From JAUZRW01 sp964549915 (GTDB taxonomy: Bacteria > Chloroflexota > Anaerolineae > Aggregatilineales > Phototrophicaceae), in the NCBI GenBank assembly GCA_964549915.1, contig CAZJWX010000001.1, positions 124,001-188,000 on the forward strand: 64,000 nt of DNA. The letters run 5' to 3'. Made by a program: the position numbers and the translations under genes. Below are positions 35,678 to 44,877 of this stretch, one piece after another (within the stretch, counting starts at the first letter, position 1; every line of letters begins with the position of its first letter). The notes beneath the pieces were generated by a model. The model saw nothing but the letters and a program-made list of their open reading frames with translations. It was not told the DNA's origin and did not search any database.

Positions 35678-35694
35678 GGCATATGCCGTATACT
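35678..35694 (+). promoter_or_regulatory. Palindrome abutting a -10 element upstream of recD2
   Basis: The perfect 10-base palindrome GGCATATGCC (35678-35687) is followed after one base by TATACT (35689-35694), a good -10 box. The start codon is 31 bases further on. No convincing -35 box is visible. Confidence 0.4.
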
Positions 35695-35724
35695 GCCCTT
35701 ATGCGCAAATGAACGAAATCCCAA

Positions 35725-38295
35725 ATGCCTATGCAACTCCAGGTCATCAGCGGAACCGTTGAACACGTAACCTTCTACAATGCGGATAACGGCTACAGCG
35801 TCCTCAAGATCGTACCAGATGACGAGACAAACATTCAAAACGATAACGGCACGCTGACCATCGTCGGTAACTTCCCCGGTGGCCTGGAAAGAGGCGAAAG
35901 CGCCGATTTCGAAGGCCATTGGGTGGAAAATCCGCAGTACGGCACGCAGTTCAAAGCGCTGGGCTTCGAGCGGGTGCAGCGTGCAGCTAACGGCAGCTTC
36001 CCGGCGCAATCGACCAGCCCGGTCGGTGGTGGCACGGCAACGCTGCGCGCGACGATCCAGCGCATCACCTATTACAATGAAGATAACGGCTGGGGCGTAG
36101 TCAAAGTTGAACCACATGACAGAGACTATCCCGAAGAAGCCATGAGCTACGACGGCCTGATTGCCGTTGTGGGCGTGATGCCTGAACTGGTCGAGGGCGA
36201 ATCGGCGGAGTTCACCGGGCGTTGGGTCAATAATGAGCAATACGGCAAGCAATTCAAAGCAGATCAAGTTGTGCCGATTTCGCCCAAGAACCGCGACGGA
36301 ATCGTACACTACATTGCCGACACAGTCTTCGGCATCGGGCAGGTGACGGCCAACCGCATTTACGACTACTTCGGTGACCAAACCCTGGAAATCCTGGACA
36401 ACGATCCGGAGCGCGTGCGGGATGTCCCTGGCCTGAAGCCCAACCTCGCCAAGAATCTCATTGATGCCTGGTCGAGCGGGCGACAGCTTCGGCAGATCAT
36501 GGTGCATTTGCAGAGCTACGGCATCACCAGCCGCCTCGCCAAGCGCATCTATGACGAATATGGCAGTAATACGCTGCAAATCGTGCAGACTGACCCCTAC
36601 CAACTGGCCGATGATGTGCATGGAATCGGCTTCAAGAAGGCGGATCAGATCGCGCGAGGGATGGGCATCGCGGCGGATTCGGCGGCGCGGCTGCGGGCGG
36701 GGTTGGTCTATGCGCTGCGGCAGATGTCCAACGACGGACACACCTACGCCCCACGTCACTTGCTGATCGAGACCGCGCGTGACCTGCTGGGCGTGCAGGT
36801 CTCCGATGACGAACTCGATCTGCAACTGCGCGAGCAGATTCTGGCGAGCAAACTGCGCAGCGACATCCTCCGCTATCGCGGCGGTGAGACGGAAGCAATC
36901 TATCTGCCGCAGTATCACACCAGCGAGCGCAATGCGGCCACTCAGCTCAAACGCCTGGCGAACAGCCCCAGCAAGATCCTTCATGAGATGAAGAACACCG
37001 ACTGGGATGAATACCTGGCGGAATTGGCGCAGGAGAACAACGTCAGCCTGACGGAGGAGCAGCAGGGAGCCGTAAAAGCCGCGCTCACCAGCAAGATCAG
37101 CGTGCTGACAGGCGGCCCCGGCACGGGCAAGACCACCACGCTGCGCATGGTCATCAACGCGCTGGATCAGGAGCACTACAGCTATCACCTGGCCTCGCCG
37201 ACGGGACGCGCTGCCAAGCGCCTCGCCGAAGCCACCGGGCGTGAAGCCAGGACGATTCACCGCCTGCTGGGCTGGAACCCGCAAGAAGGTGGTTTTGAGC
37301 ATGACGAAGACAATCCGTTGGATGCGGATGTCGTCATCATCGACGAATCGTCCATGATTGATCTGCTGCTCTTCTACAACTTACTGAAGGCGCTGCGCGT
37401 GGACACGCACCTGATGCTCGTCGGCGATGTCGATCAGTTGCCGAGCGTGGGCGCTGGCAATGTCCTCAACGATGTGATCGCCAGCCAGATCGCCGCCGTG
37501 ACGCGCCTGAGCCAGATCTTCCGTCAGGAAGACGCCAGCCACATCGTCACCAACGCCCACCGCATCAATCACGGTCAGATGCCCGTGACAGACAACGAGA
37601 GCAAGGACTTCTTCTTCTTCACGATGGAAGATCCCCAGGAAGCCGCCGAGATGGTCGTCGATATTGTGGTGAATCGGCTGGCGAAGAAGCTCGGCGAGTA
37701 TGATCGCACCAACGATGTGCAGGTGATTGCGCCCATGTATCGGGGGCCAATCGGCGTCAACGCGCTGAACGAAGCGCTGCAAAACACCCTCAATCCGCCG
37801 CGCGTGAGCCTCGCCGAAAAACGCTTGGGTGGGCGCACCTTCCGCAAAGGCGATAAGGTCATGCAGACCAAGAACAACTACGAGAAGGATGTCTTCAACG
37901 GGGACATCGGCATCATTCACGGCATCCACGACGACGACAACAGCCTGGAAGTGGTCATCGACGGGCGTTACATCCCCTACGATTACGCCGACGCAGAAGA
38001 GCAGTTGATCCATGCCTACTGTATCAGCACACATCGCTCCCAGGGCAGCGAATACCCGGTGGTGGTCATGCCCGTGATGACACAGCACTACATGATGCTC
38101 CAGCGCAACTTGCTCTACACGGCGATCACCCGCGCCAGGCAGATGGTCGTCCTGGTCGGCACACGCAAAGCCGTCGCTATCGCCGTTGAGAATAACAAAG
38201 TCGCTGAGCGCTACAGCGGCCTGATGGTGCGTCTCATCGAAGGCAGCGGCGAAATCCAGCGTGGGCTGTTTGATGAAGATGAACTGGGGTATTAG
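35725..38295 (+). CDS. recD2: RecD2-type superfamily 1 helicase with duplicated N-terminal domain
   Basis: The 856-residue protein is a RecBC-independent 5'-3' helicase of the RecD2/YrrC family, involved in DNA repair and fork maintenance. Two similar N-terminal OB-like domains occupy about 4-84 and 107-187. Both contain YN.DNG..V.K and a VVG/IVG strand, then G E S A [DE] F x G x W V x N x Q Y G x Q F. Helix-hairpin-helix motifs follow (FGIGQVTANRIYDYFG, GLKPNLAKNL, GIGFKKADQI). Helicase motifs are intact: Walker A GGPGTGKTTT near 472, DESSMIDLL near 541, and the C-terminal STHRSQGSEYPVVV near 770. The usual family has a single N-terminal domain, so the duplication is notable. Confidence 0.93.
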   Translation: MPMQLQVISGTVEHVTFYNADNGYSVLKIVPDDETNIQNDNGTLTIVGNFPGGLERGESADFEGHWVENPQYGTQFKALGFERVQRAANGSFPAQSTSPVGGGTATLRATIQRITYYNEDNGWGVVKVEPHDRDYPEEAMSYDGLIAVVGVMPELVEGESAEFTGRWVNNEQYGKQFKADQVVPISPKNRDGIVHYIADTVFGIGQVTANRIYDYFGDQTLEILDNDPERVRDVPGLKPNLAKNLIDAWSSGRQLRQIMVHLQSYGITSRLAKRIYDEYGSNTLQIVQTDPYQLADDVHGIGFKKADQIARGMGIAADSAARLRAGLVYALRQMSNDGHTYAPRHLLIETARDLLGVQVSDDELDLQLREQILASKLRSDILRYRGGETEAIYLPQYHTSERNAATQLKRLANSPSKILHEMKNTDWDEYLAELAQENNVSLTEEQQGAVKAALTSKISVLTGGPGTGKTTTLRMVINALDQEHYSYHLASPTGRAAKRLAEATGREARTIHRLLGWNPQEGGFEHDEDNPLDADVVIIDESSMIDLLLFYNLLKALRVDTHLMLVGDVDQLPSVGAGNVLNDVIASQIAAVTRLSQIFRQEDASHIVTNAHRINHGQMPVTDNESKDFFFFTMEDPQEAAEMVVDIVVNRLAKKLGEYDRTNDVQVIAPMYRGPIGVNALNEALQNTLNPPRVSLAEKRLGGRTFRKGDKVMQTKNNYEKDVFNGDIGIIHGIHDDDNSLEVVIDGRYIPYDYADAEEQLIHAYCISTHRSQGSEYPVVVMPVMTQHYMMLQRNLLYTAITRARQMVVLVGTRKAVAIAVENNKVAERYSGLMVRLIEGSGEIQRGLFDEDELGY

Positions 38296-38478
38296 ATCGC
38301 AATGCGAGGTGCTGAGAAGCTCTTCCCCTCAATTGCGGCATCGGTCCTGAGGTTGAACTTACGGTACCACATGCCCCCGGTTTCGCCGTAACCCTCGCCC
38401 AACATGAATTGTTGGCCGTCTGCAAGCTGTGATACCCTCTTTCTAGATTGTGCAACGGCGCGACGAGGAGCGGTGCAG

Positions 38479-41265
38479 ATGGTAGAGGTCAATTGGCCCA
38501 GTTTTGGCGTGGGATTCGGCGCGGGCGTGCTGGCATCGGCTGCCGGGTACCGCGTCTGGCAGGCGGTGCAGGCCCGACGTGAGGCTGAGATTGATCTGGC
38601 AAGGACGTATTCGGTGCGCAATGCCGACCCCGGCTACGTCAAGGCGCTGATGGAATACGCGGAACGGGCGCACCTCTTCGGGCATCGTGCCAGGTTGCAG
38701 GACTTGCTCGTAGAACCGACCTTCCTGCGTGCCCCGGAATTACCTGCGCCACCCGATGAAGATACTTCCCTGCGCGATCCCTACGAACTGGTTCCGGTGA
38801 TCCACGAGTATCCCGCCCTGCATACGCCCTACTTCCTGCGCACATTGACGATGGATGACCTGGGGCGCTGTGAGCATCCCGTCGCCATCCTGGGCGAAGT
38901 CGGCAGCGGACGCACGACGGCGCTCTTGAGCATGGCGCTGCGCAGCACGGGCTTCCTCGAATTTCCGCAGACGGGCGATCCAGTGCAGGCACAACTGGAA
39001 GAGCAAGAAGCTAAGCTCTCCCGTGAAGAACAGGCGGCGCGCATCAAGCAGCGGCTGGCGACCATCGACCAGGCGCGGCAGCAGTATGCGGAGGAAGGTG
39101 GCGCGGTCGAAGGCGATAAGCTGGTGGGCGATACCAGCGGCGATCAGGACGCGCTGCGTCGGCGTGCGCCGATCTACATTCACCTGGGTGATGTGCGCCT
39201 CGGAAGCCGCGAATACGGACGCCGCGTTGACCCCGCTGAACCCCTTGTACGCGGATTGCAGCAGCGGGTGGGGCGCATCATCTCCATGCGTATGGTGCAG
39301 CGGACCTATGATCTGCTGGAAGAAGGCAACGCACTGCTGTTGATCGACGGCTATGATGACCTGCCCGCAGCGGAACGTCCGGCGGCGCTGGCCTGGATTG
39401 AGTCGCTGCTGCACACTTACGACGGCAATCACATCATCCTGGCGATGCCCCTGGAAGGCTATAGCAGCCTCGTGCAGATGGGCGTAGTCCCTGTCTTCAT
39501 TCGTCCCTGGCAGCAGCAGCGCGTGGAGGTCGCCGTGCAGCGCTGGGGTGAACAGTGGGAGTCGGTCAGCGGGGGTAAACTGCGCTTCGATACCGCGCAG
39601 TACGACAGCCTGGAAGACTATCAGGCGGCGGTGGCGCAAGATGCGCGGCTGCGCAGTGCGCTGGATACAACCCTGCACATCTGGGCTTCGCTGGCGGATG
39701 CGTCCCGGAACCAGAGTGACGCCATGCATGCCTATTTGTTGGAGCGGCTGCCGGAAGCGGAGGAACTGCTGCCGGATCTGGTCTTCATGGCGACGACCCA
39801 GCTAAACGAAGGCTATTTCAAGCTGTCGCATCTGGTGGAGCGGGCGCTGGTGGCGGAAGGGCTGCGTGCCTTGCCCGCCGAAGAAGAGCCAGATGAGGCC
39901 ACACAAGGCGATACAATCCCCGATGATAGCATCCTGGATGCGTACTTCGACGACATTGTGGACGAGGCACCACCTCACCAGCCCGAATCCGAAGCCGACG
40001 CAGCAGCCGAGGATGAGCCTGGGGCTGAGGACAAAATCACTCGCCAGCGCCAGCGCGAAATCACCCGTGAGCAGTCAGCGCGGTTGCAAAAGCTGGTCGA
40101 AGCGGGGGTTCTGCTGGTCTATCGTGGCGGACGCTACCAGTTCCGTCACAAATTGTTGACTGCGTACCTGGGGTCGCTCTGGCTGGCCGAAGCGGAAGAT
40201 ACCGTACTGCGCGAAAAGCACCAGCATCCCGACTGGCAGCACGCCCTGCGCTATGCCGCGCAACAGCGCGATCTGACTCCGCTGGTGATGGAGCAATTGC
40301 AGGGGACGCCCGATGTCCTGCACGAACACGTCCTCGCGCTGACGCACTGGCTGCGCTATATGGGCGACACAGCCGAATGGCGCAAGGAATTGCTAAAATA
40401 CCTGGGGGCGCTCTTCGTCTCCGAAAATCAATTCAGCATCGTGCGCGAACGGGTGGCGGCGGCGCTGCTCACTTCCGGGGATCGCGGCGCTGCGGTGATT
40501 TTCCGGCACGCGCTCAAGAATCCCATGCCCGATGTGCGCCTGCTCGGCTGCCTGGGGGTGGGGGTACTGCGCGATGCGGCGGCGCTGGATGATCTCGCCA
40601 GGCTTGTGGTGCAGGATGAAGACGACGACGTGCGCGTGGCGGCAGCCCTCGGTATGGGGGCCATGAATAGGGACGACGCGCTGCTGACTCTGGTCGATGT
40701 GCTGGATGTTTCGGAAGATCGTGCAGTGCGGCGTGCCGTCGCCGAGGGACTCGCCGCCTATCCCGAAACGGGATACCTCACGCTCTGGGATGCCGTGCAC
40801 TCCAAAGATTATCTGCTGCGCCGAACCGCCGTCTTCGGGCTGGGGCGCATCCAGAAAGACTGGGCGCTCATCAAGCTCAATGAGGTTTTCCTGGAGGACG
40901 ATCAGTGGTTTGTGCGCTCCGCTGTGCAGGATGTCTTCCACATTCTGTATGAGGAGAGCGTGCGCAGCTTGCAGCCCTATCCCACGCCGGAGCGGGTGCA
41001 TTGGCTGGCAGAATGGGCGCGTTCCGCCGTGCAAGATGAAGAACGAGAGGCGCAGCCGCTGCTGGAACAGGCGTTGGAACAAGGGGATGATCTGGTGCGG
41101 GCGCTGGCATTGATGACAGCCGGGCAGCTTGGCGAAGTATCGCTGCTGGATCACCTCTATCGTGCGCTGCTCGATCCACATCCAGCCATTCGCGACTCGG
41201 CCTATCGCGGCCTGGGGCGTCTGCAGCAGCAGGTCGGGCAGCCGCTTCCCGTGCCCGTGCGCTAG
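38479..41265 (+). CDS. Membrane-anchored NACHT-like (STAND) ATPase with HEAT repeats
   Basis: The 928-residue protein has one N-terminal membrane helix (about 7-24), a charged linker, then a P-loop NTPase (about 130-360). Its Walker A reads GEVGSGRTT, with Arg 145 where Lys is expected. The Walker B segment ALLLIDGYDDLP near 294 has the Asp-Gly-x-Asp-Asp form typical of NACHT domains. A helical region follows, with an acidic low-complexity stretch at about 475-540. The C-terminal 280 residues are HEAT/PBS-lyase-like repeats (DVRLLGCLGVGVLRD, DVRVAAALGMGAMNRDD). NACHT-repeat proteins are signal-dependent switches, some in phage defence; no effector domain is recognised here. GAGGAG lies 9 bases before the ATG at 38479. 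Confidence 0.75.
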   Translation: MVEVNWPSFGVGFGAGVLASAAGYRVWQAVQARREAEIDLARTYSVRNADPGYVKALMEYAERAHLFGHRARLQDLLVEPTFLRAPELPAPPDEDTSLRDPYELVPVIHEYPALHTPYFLRTLTMDDLGRCEHPVAILGEVGSGRTTALLSMALRSTGFLEFPQTGDPVQAQLEEQEAKLSREEQAARIKQRLATIDQARQQYAEEGGAVEGDKLVGDTSGDQDALRRRAPIYIHLGDVRLGSREYGRRVDPAEPLVRGLQQRVGRIISMRMVQRTYDLLEEGNALLLIDGYDDLPAAERPAALAWIESLLHTYDGNHIILAMPLEGYSSLVQMGVVPVFIRPWQQQRVEVAVQRWGEQWESVSGGKLRFDTAQYDSLEDYQAAVAQDARLRSALDTTLHIWASLADASRNQSDAMHAYLLERLPEAEELLPDLVFMATTQLNEGYFKLSHLVERALVAEGLRALPAEEEPDEATQGDTIPDDSILDAYFDDIVDEAPPHQPESEADAAAEDEPGAEDKITRQRQREITREQSARLQKLVEAGVLLVYRGGRYQFRHKLLTAYLGSLWLAEAEDTVLREKHQHPDWQHALRYAAQQRDLTPLVMEQLQGTPDVLHEHVLALTHWLRYMGDTAEWRKELLKYLGALFVSENQFSIVRERVAAALLTSGDRGAAVIFRHALKNPMPDVRLLGCLGVGVLRDAAALDDLARLVVQDEDDDVRVAAALGMGAMNRDDALLTLVDVLDVSEDRAVRRAVAEGLAAYPETGYLTLWDAVHSKDYLLRRTAVFGLGRIQKDWALIKLNEVFLEDDQWFVRSAVQDVFHILYEESVRSLQPYPTPERVHWLAEWARSAVQDEEREAQPLLEQALEQGDDLVRALALMTAGQLGEVSLLDHLYRALLDPHPAIRDSAYRGLGRLQQQVGQPLPVPVR

Positions 41266-42095
41266 GGTTGCCCCGGCAATTGCTCCTGTCCTTCCGGGCA
41301 GGGGCGGATGCTGATGGCGTCGCTGTGGAAGGCGTAATCGGTCTCTGCTGCGCGGACGACGACGCGGTAGCCGTCAATGGCGGCCTCGGTATACGTCTGG
41401 TCGGGCACGGGGCAGCCCAGGCTGGTGTCTTCCCAGGTATAGGCGCGGATCGTTCCCAGCATCACGCGCCGCGTCGAAAGCGAAAGCTGATTCGCCACCT
41501 GTCGCCGTGCCAGGAAGAAAATCTCCGCTGCCACTGGATCAACCATCAGCAGTAGCTCGTCGGCGAGGGGCTGCGTCTGTGTGCAGCGTTGGTACGTTTC
41601 GCCGATGACGCTGTACGTGTAAAGCGTATCGCCGACCAGGAGCACATAGCGCTGTCCGGTGAGCGGGGCTTCGGTGGGGCGCAGGGCGTTCGCCGGGTCG
41701 AGTGTCTGCACGTTGGGCAGGTTGCAGGCGTAGTTGGAGTCGAACCAGGTCTCTTCTTCAATGCTCACCACCTGAATCTGGGCGGTTCCCACATCCAGAA
41801 ATCGCGCCAGGTCTTCCAGGACGGCTTGCACAATCACGACATCGGGAGTCGTGGCACTCTCTAGCAGCGCAATCGGGCTGGCGACGGGATTCGGCGTTGG
41901 CGGTGGCGGAGTCGGGCTGGCAGGCGCAACCGTCGACGTCGCGCTGGGGGCAGGCGTCGGCGTTTCACTTGCAGGGATTAGCGTCAGGGTTGCGGCGGGC
42001 TGCTGTGGAGATGCGACATCCGCGCAGGAACTCAACACCCCGGCGAGCACCAGGGCGCAGGCGATCCACCAGCGACGCAACCCAATCCTGCCCAT
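41262..42095 (-). CDS. Lipoprotein of unknown function
   Basis: The 277-residue precursor has a classic lipoprotein signal ending in the lipobox VLSSC near residue 24, followed by a Thr/Pro/Ala stalk. The globular part from about residue 75 has two segments, each with a W-hydrophobic and two Cys pattern (WFDSNYACNLP and WEDTSLGCPVPDQTY), which look like two copies of one small domain and may form disulfides. I do not recognise the family. Its stop codon overlaps that of the convergent NACHT-like gene. The DUF167 gene ends 4 bases upstream on the same strand, so the two are co-transcribed. Confidence 0.7.
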   Translation of the reverse strand: MGRIGLRRWWIACALVLAGVLSSCADVASPQQPAATLTLIPASETPTPAPSATSTVAPASPTPPPPTPNPVASPIALLESATTPDVVIVQAVLEDLARFLDVGTAQIQVVSIEEETWFDSNYACNLPNVQTLDPANALRPTEAPLTGQRYVLLVGDTLYTYSVIGETYQRCTQTQPLADELLLMVDPVAAEIFFLARRQVANQLSLSTRRVMLGTIRAYTWEDTSLGCPVPDQTYTEAAIDGYRVVVRAAETDYAFHSDAISIRPCPEGQEQLPGQP

Positions 42096-42099
42096 GCGA

Positions 42100-42414
42100 T
42101 CACGAGTTTTGCGGCATCAACTTGGTTTCGACGACCTGCGCCGTCATCCCTTCCACGCTGACGATCTTGTCGCGCGTGTCGTGCCCGGCGACGATTTCGA
42201 TCTTCTGCGGTTCAACCCCCAGGCGCTCTGCCAGGAAGCCGATCAGTTCTTCGTTGGCTGCCGGGTCGCCAGCGGGCGAGGCCTTCAGACGGATCTTCAA
42301 GGTGCCATCATCCAGGCGGCCAGCGATCTCGGTTTCTGTAGCACGGGTGACGACGCGCACGCCGATGGCGGAGCCGCCGCGCGCATCTGTGAATTCAAAT
42401 TTGCGGTCAGTCAT
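42100..42414 (-). CDS. DUF167/YggU family protein
   Basis: This 104-residue protein has the compact alpha/beta DUF167 fold pattern: GVRVVTRATETEIAG, then LKIRLKASPAGDPAANEELIGFLAE, then GVEPQKIEIVAGHDTRDKIV. The family is widespread and often lies near yggT and yggS, as it does here, but its molecular function is not established. It is the first gene of a two-gene unit with the lipoprotein. The ATG has AAAGG about 6 bases upstream. Confidence 0.88.
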   Translation of the reverse strand: MTDRKFEFTDARGGSAIGVRVVTRATETEIAGRLDDGTLKIRLKASPAGDPAANEELIGFLAERLGVEPQKIEIVAGHDTRDKIVSVEGMTAQVVETKLMPQNS

Positions 42415-42583
42415 GCCTGTATCCTTTGCAACGATCCGGTATCTGGCAAGTTGTTTGATTGTGAAACACTACCAGTATACCGGAGGGACGAACATCATGC
42501 ACATATAGATTGTCGCTTCGAGCAGATCGAAATACAGATCATGGTCAATCAAAGTTGAGGAGCCGATGCGAGGAGCAGCTCCC

Positions 42584-42622
42584 CTCCGAATCTCCCTTCG
42601 CGCAGTGGACGGAGATTCGGAG
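42584..42622 (-). terminator. Long-stem hairpin downstream of yggT
   Basis: CTCCGAATCTCC (42584-42595) and GGAGATTCGGAG (42611-42622) form a perfect 12-bp stem with a 15-nt loop. It lies 76 bases beyond the yggT stop in a 283-bp gap that otherwise holds only the upstream sequence of the DUF167 gene. There is no T run, so a terminator or another structured element are both possible. Confidence 0.45.
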
Positions 42623-42697
42623 CCATCTGCTGAAGTGAGGTGGGACGAGGGGAGCCGGGAGGGATGTTCAGTTACTACGATTGCTGTGATCTTATGC

Positions 42698-42952
42698 TCA
42701 GAATGAGTAGAGCAGGCGCAAAATCACCTGGATCGCGATGATGACCACCAGCGGGCTGAGATCCATACCACCCATTGCAGGCATCGCCTGACGCACCGGA
42801 CGCAGCACGGGTTCGGTCACTTCGTTCAAGAAGCGCACGATTGGGTTGCTGTAATCCAGGTTGGGGAACCAGCTCAGGAGCGCGCGCCCCACAATCAGCA
42901 GGCTGTACACATAGAGCAGCGTTGCGATCATTCCTACGATGTCAATTGCCAT
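42698..42952 (-). CDS. YggT family integral membrane protein
   Basis: The 84-residue protein has two hydrophobic helices (about 4-25 and 60-80). Between them lies the family segment SWFPNLDYSNPIVRFLNEVTEPVLRPVR, whose second half, with two Pro and Arg residues, is the YggT signature. It is a small membrane protein linked in many bacteria to division or envelope functions and usually encoded beside yggS, as here. The ATG at 42952 has GGAGA 8 bases upstream and is preferred to the GTG at 42976. Confidence 0.88.
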   Translation of the reverse strand: MAIDIVGMIATLLYVYSLLIVGRALLSWFPNLDYSNPIVRFLNEVTEPVLRPVRQAMPAMGGMDLSPLVVIIAIQVILRLLYSF

Positions 42953-43039
42953 CAGGTTCTTCTCCGTTACCTTCACTTCACTATATGCTTAACAGTACCA
43001 CAAACGCCTTACGCGTCCATTATAACAGGATCAAAAAGC

Positions 43040-43768
43040 TCAGCGATTACGTGCCCCGAAGATTGCCGTGCCCACGCGGATGATGGTCGCGCCTTCTTCT
43101 ACGGCGACAGGATAATCGTTGGTCATGCCCATACTCAGGTCAGGCAAGGATAGCCCCAGGCTGGCCTGCAACGCGCCGCGTAATTCCGCCATCTGGGCGA
43201 AGGTGGGGCGGGTGCGTTCGGCATCATCGTAAAACGGCGCCATCGTCATCATCCCGCGAATTTCCAGGTGCGGCAGTTGCGCAATCTGGCGCACATCCTG
43301 CCAGAACGCCTCGCGCACGGTGGTGTCGCGCTGCCAGCCCCACACGGCGAATCCCTGCTTCGATTCTTCGCCAGAAAGATTCACTTCCAGGAAAATCGGT
43401 ACGCGCACACCGACGGCGACAGCAGTCTCCGAGAGCTTATGCGCGATCTTCAGGCGATCTACCGACTGCACCACCTGGAACAGCGGCAGGACATGCTTCG
43501 CCTTGCGGCTCTGTATGGTTCCGATCATGTGCCAGGTGAGCGCGTCGCCGAGGCGTTCACGCACCGCCGGGATCTTCTCCATAGCTTCTTCTACGCGATT
43601 CTCGCCGAAATGTCGTACCCCCGCATCCGCAGCGGCAATCACCGCTTCGACGGGTTTGCGTTTGCTGACGGCGACCAGAGCTACATCCTCCGGGTCGCGT
43701 CCGACGCGAGCGCAGGCGGTCGCGACTGTCTCATGCACGCGCTGAACATTGTCGGCGATCTGGCTCAT
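43040..43768 (-). CDS. YggS family PLP homeostasis protein
   Basis: The 242-residue protein binds pyridoxal phosphate on a fold-type III barrel. The PLP Lys is in LVAVSKRKP near residue 36, FGENRVEEA near 54 and WHMIGTIQSRKAK near 79 are conserved, and the GMTNDYPVAVEEGATIIRVG segment with phosphate-binding residues is near the end. YggS proteins keep free PLP and some amino acid pools in balance; no catalytic reaction is established. The start overlaps the pgeF stop by 4 bases (ATGA), giving translational coupling. Confidence 0.93.
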   Translation of the reverse strand: MSQIADNVQRVHETVATACARVGRDPEDVALVAVSKRKPVEAVIAAADAGVRHFGENRVEEAMEKIPAVRERLGDALTWHMIGTIQSRKAKHVLPLFQVVQSVDRLKIAHKLSETAVAVGVRVPIFLEVNLSGEESKQGFAVWGWQRDTTVREAFWQDVRQIAQLPHLEIRGMMTMAPFYDDAERTRPTFAQMAELRGALQASLGLSLPDLSMGMTNDYPVAVEEGATIIRVGTAIFGARNR

Positions 43769-44541
43769 AATGACATCACCACGCCGAAGCGCCCGGTGCG
43801 GCCTTTTTCCGCCCGGTGTGAATGGAAGTCTGCCGTATTCTGGTAAGTGCAGATGCCCATGACTTCAATGTCCTGCACGCCGGCACGCTGGAAGTCCAGG
43901 GTGTTGGCCATCCACAAATCCAGGTAAGCCGTGCCGTCATCCGGGTCACGGCGGATGATGGCGGCCTCTTCACCATAATATGCTCGCGCTGCTGCGACGA
44001 CTTCTTCGCCGACCTGATAACGCTCCGGGGAGATGCTGGGGCCGATCACGACCTGCAAATCTGCCGGATCACTGCCGTAGGCTTGCTGCATCGCCCGCAC
44101 CATATTCGCCGCCATACCGTGTACGGTGCCGCGCCAGCCCGCATGTCCCATGCCGATGGCGTTCACCTGTGGATCGTAGAGCAGCAGCGGCACGCAGTCC
44201 GCATAGCGCATCACCAGCGGCACATCCGGCTTATTGGTGATGATACCATCCGCGCGTGCCACCCAGCGCCGTCCGCTGATGGGGCCATTGGCGTGGACGA
44301 CATCCACCCCATGCACCTGCCAGGTCGTACAGGATTGTTCACCGTTGACTCGCAGCGCAGCAAACATGCGCTGATGATTCTCGCGCACGGCCTGCACATC
44401 GTCGCCGACGGTTCCGCCCGTGTTGAGCGCTCCCCAGGGCGCTGCACTCACTCCACCGTGCCGGGTGAAGATGCCATGACGCACCTCCCCCCAGCGCGGA
44501 TTCTGGTAATATTGCAAGCCGTCTCGCTCGTTGCGCTCCAT
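43765..44541 (-). CDS. pgeF: Laccase-domain protein / peptidoglycan editing factor PgeF
   Basis: The 258-residue protein is a multicopper-oxidase-unrelated laccase-domain (YfiH) protein. The metal and active-site residues are present: His in TTWQVHGVDVV near residue 79, Cys in MRYADCVPLLL near 115, and His in GMGHAGWRGTVHGM near 133. The family removes wrongly incorporated amino acids from peptidoglycan precursors or acts as a purine nucleoside phosphorylase; both roles are reported. Position directly before yggS and yggT is the common arrangement in monoderm bacteria. It is the first gene of this minus-strand unit. Confidence 0.92.
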   Translation of the reverse strand: MERNERDGLQYYQNPRWGEVRHGIFTRHGGVSAAPWGALNTGGTVGDDVQAVRENHQRMFAALRVNGEQSCTTWQVHGVDVVHANGPISGRRWVARADGIITNKPDVPLVMRYADCVPLLLYDPQVNAIGMGHAGWRGTVHGMAANMVRAMQQAYGSDPADLQVVIGPSISPERYQVGEEVVAAARAYYGEEAAIIRRDPDDGTAYLDLWMANTLDFQRAGVQDIEVMGICTYQNTADFHSHRAEKGRTGRFGVVMSL

Positions 44542-44877
44542 TCCGCTTCCTCATTTCTGTCGTAATCGCATCCATTGTAACGGGCTGCGTATAAGAATCC
44601 AGCAAAGAAAGTTTGTGCCCGGTGTAAAATCTGCATGTGAAGGTGGTATGCTACGCTGGGTGTGCACGGCGCTTTGATTGTCAGGTGTCTACCATTCGTG
44701 CTATACTCCTAGGCAGATTCAAGGGGTTCACACTGTCGATTCCGGGTTATTACGAAGGACAGGTTTGTTTGCTGTCTCAGCATTTCCCAAGAAACTGACT
44801 CGTCTATGCACGCTGCACCCAGGAACGAACCATAGACACAGCAAACGAAAGGAGACCAGCGGGTATCACACAGCATT
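44542..44877. other. Intergenic region between pgeF and a response regulator
   Basis: No protein gene is supported in these 336 bases. The left part should hold the minus-strand pgeF promoter. A good plus-strand promoter lies at 44678-44707, leaving a leader of about 165 bases before the regulator. AAAGGAGA near 44847 is a strong ribosome site, but it is too far from either proposed start of the regulator and no recognisable small open frame uses it. Confidence 0.45.
44678..44707 (+). promoter_or_regulatory. Sigma70-type promoter for the response regulator/kinase pair
   Basis: TTGTCA (44678-44683) and TATACT (44702-44707) are separated by 18 bases. The predicted transcript would start near 44714. 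Confidence 0.6.
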
